A stretch of 51,384 nucleotides of DNA from Oscillospiraceae bacterium (GTDB lineage: Bacteria > Bacillota > Clostridia > Oscillospirales > Ruminococcaceae), in the NCBI GenBank assembly GCA_017848125.1, contig JAGAJY010000050.1:1-51384 (forward strand), read 5' to 3'. A program made the position numbers and the translations under genes. This document shows, in pieces, positions 50,389 through 51,384 of this stretch (position 1 is its first letter; each line of letters opens with the position of its first letter). Below the pieces are notes generated by a model. The model saw nothing but the letters and a program-made list of their open reading frames with translations. It was not told the origin of the DNA and made no database searches.

Positions 50389-51384
50389 ATGAAAGACGGA
50401 TATGTAAGATGCGGCTGTGCCGTTCCCGAGATAAAGACTGCCGACTGTGAGCATAACGCTTCGCAGATAATCGCCGCCGTAAAAGAAGCTGCCGCAAATC
50501 ATTGTTCCCTGCTGACACTTCCCGAGCTTTGTATCACAGGAAGCACCTGCGGAGACCTTTTTTTCTCGAAAACGCTTATTGACGGCGCTTCAAAGGCTCT
50601 CACAAGGATACTCAGCGAAACCGCCAACCTTGACATTGCTTTTATATGCGGAATCCCCCTTTCATATTTGGGCAGACTCTATAACTGTGCCGCCGTATGC
50701 TGCAAAGGAAAGGTGCTGGGCTTTGTCCCCAAAAAGAACTGCTCCGCACTGTCCGACAACACGGAAGCAAGATATTTCGCCGATTTCAGAGAGGGATTTT
50801 CCGACCTGATAAACGGCTTTGATGCATATATGGGAAACACTCTTTTCTGCTGCACAAGCACCCCCGATTTTACCTTTGGTGCAGAGATAGGAAATGACCT
50901 CACCTCGCTTCACTCCCCCTCCGAGGAGCTTGCCGCAGAGGGCGCTGTAATTATATGCAATCCCTCCGCCACCGCTGAGATAATCGGCAGCAGTGCATAC
51001 AGGCACAATGCGGTGCAAGCACAAAGCGGAAGGCTTGCCTGTGCATATATCCGCACAGAAAGCGGCAATGGCGAATCAACCCAGGATATGGTTTTTTCGG
51101 GTCATTCCCTTATCTGTGAAAACGGCAAGCTTCTTGCCGAGAGAAAGCCATTTTCAAAAGGAATCATTTATTCGGATATTGATACAGAGCTTATTCTGTC
51201 CGAACGCCGCAAAACATCATTCCCCTCCCCCGACGGACATCTGCCCCATATTTATTTTGATATGAATATTCCCGAGTCTGACCTCTGCCGCAGGATAGAT
51301 CCTATGCCTTTTGTCCCCTCGGATAAATCGGCTCTGAATGAAAGGTGTGAGGAGATCCTTGCTATCCAGTCCTCTGCCCTTGCG
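50389..51384 (+). CDS. nadE: Glutamine-dependent NAD+ synthetase (3' partial)
   Basis: 332 codons are visible and the frame is open to the window end. ATG 50389 has AAAGGA 10 nt upstream. Only the N-terminal nitrilase-type glutaminase domain is seen: LLTLPELCITGSTCGDLFF with the catalytic Glu (about 42-60), AFICGIPLSYLGRLYNCAAV, and GAVIICNPSATAEIIGS after the nucleophile region. At the nucleophile position (LFCCTSTPDFTFGAEIGND, about 145-163) the usual Cys between G-E-I-C-x-D appears as Gly-Asn (EIGND). The synthetase domain lies beyond the window. It makes NAD+ from nicotinate-adenine dinucleotide. Confidence 0.9.
   Translation, partial: MKDGYVRCGCAVPEIKTADCEHNASQIIAAVKEAAANHCSLLTLPELCITGSTCGDLFFSKTLIDGASKALTRILSETANLDIAFICGIPLSYLGRLYNCAAVCCKGKVLGFVPKKNCSALSDNTEARYFADFREGFSDLINGFDAYMGNTLFCCTSTPDFTFGAEIGNDLTSLHSPSEELAAEGAVIICNPSATAEIIGSSAYRHNAVQAQSGRLACAYIRTESGNGESTQDMVFSGHSLICENGKLLAERKPFSKGIIYSDIDTELILSERRKTSFPSPDGHLPHIYFDMNIPESDLCRRIDPMPFVPSDKSALNERCEEILAIQSSALA

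Overview
The window (about 51 kb) looks like a chromosome segment from an anaerobic, spore-lineage Firmicute of the Ruminococcus/Oscillospiraceae type. The evidence is the Firmicute gene order yicC-remA-gmk-rpoZ-priA-def-fmt-rsmB-rlmN-prpC-prkC-rsgA-thiN-spoVM, a class III (oxygen-sensitive) ribonucleotide reductase, a class 1B dihydroorotate dehydrogenase, AAGGAG-type ribosome binding sites, and -35/-10 promoters with 16-17 bp spacers. The genus is inferred from protein resemblance and was not tested by a search. No tRNA, rRNA, CRISPR array, insertion sequence or prophage was seen.

Layout. 1-2590: end of a yceG-like gene and telA (toxic-anion/tellurite-type locus). 2600-6050: leuC, leuD, leuB and a GNAT acetyltransferase. 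6170-9740: a lone type IV pilin-like gene, an SGNH-hydrolase lipoprotein overlapping queH, and pnuC behind a leader with a strong terminator. 9780-12940: a three-gene minus-strand operon of ECF sigma factor, putative anti-sigma factor and VWA lipoprotein. 13236-14554: an AT-rich, partly decayed cluster resembling polymorphic-toxin immunity genes. It holds a DUF4304-like fragment fused to a piece of a Cys-rich gene, two small intact genes and a frameshifted membrane protein. 14630-19570: a methyltransferase, a U32-related protein, a DUF5662 protein and a large secreted SLH-domain protein. 19628-31890: a minus-strand run with a solute-binding lipoprotein, nrdG, nrdD, ruvX, a histidine phosphatase, pyrD, pyrK, a membrane protein, a fused pyrC-pyrF ORF behind an attenuator-like leader, a CmpB-family membrane protein and an HD-domain protein. 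32088-33206: a CapA-family lipoprotein. 33300-35070: tsf and rpsB. 35230-50141: the conserved sporulation, translation, Ser/Thr-kinase and replication-restart cluster, including a 30-codon spoVM. 50389-end: start of nadE.

How genes work together. LeuC/LeuD/LeuB perform the middle steps of leucine synthesis. PyrC, PyrK/PyrD and PyrF cover dihydroorotase, dihydroorotate oxidation and OMP decarboxylation. NrdD/NrdG make dNTPs anaerobically. PrkC/PrpC are a matched kinase/phosphatase pair. Def, Fmt, RsmB, RlmN, RsgA, S2 and EF-Ts serve translation. The ECF sigma/anti-sigma/VWA operon is probably an envelope signalling unit.

Most worth a second look: NrdD seems to stop just short of its glycyl-radical loop; pyrC and pyrF are fused in frame across an internal ribosome binding site; the immunity-like cluster has a chimeric remnant and a frameshift exactly on an A AAA AAG heptamer; the pnuC leader has mutually exclusive hairpins; and the ECF sigma/VWA operon is an uncharacterised signalling module.
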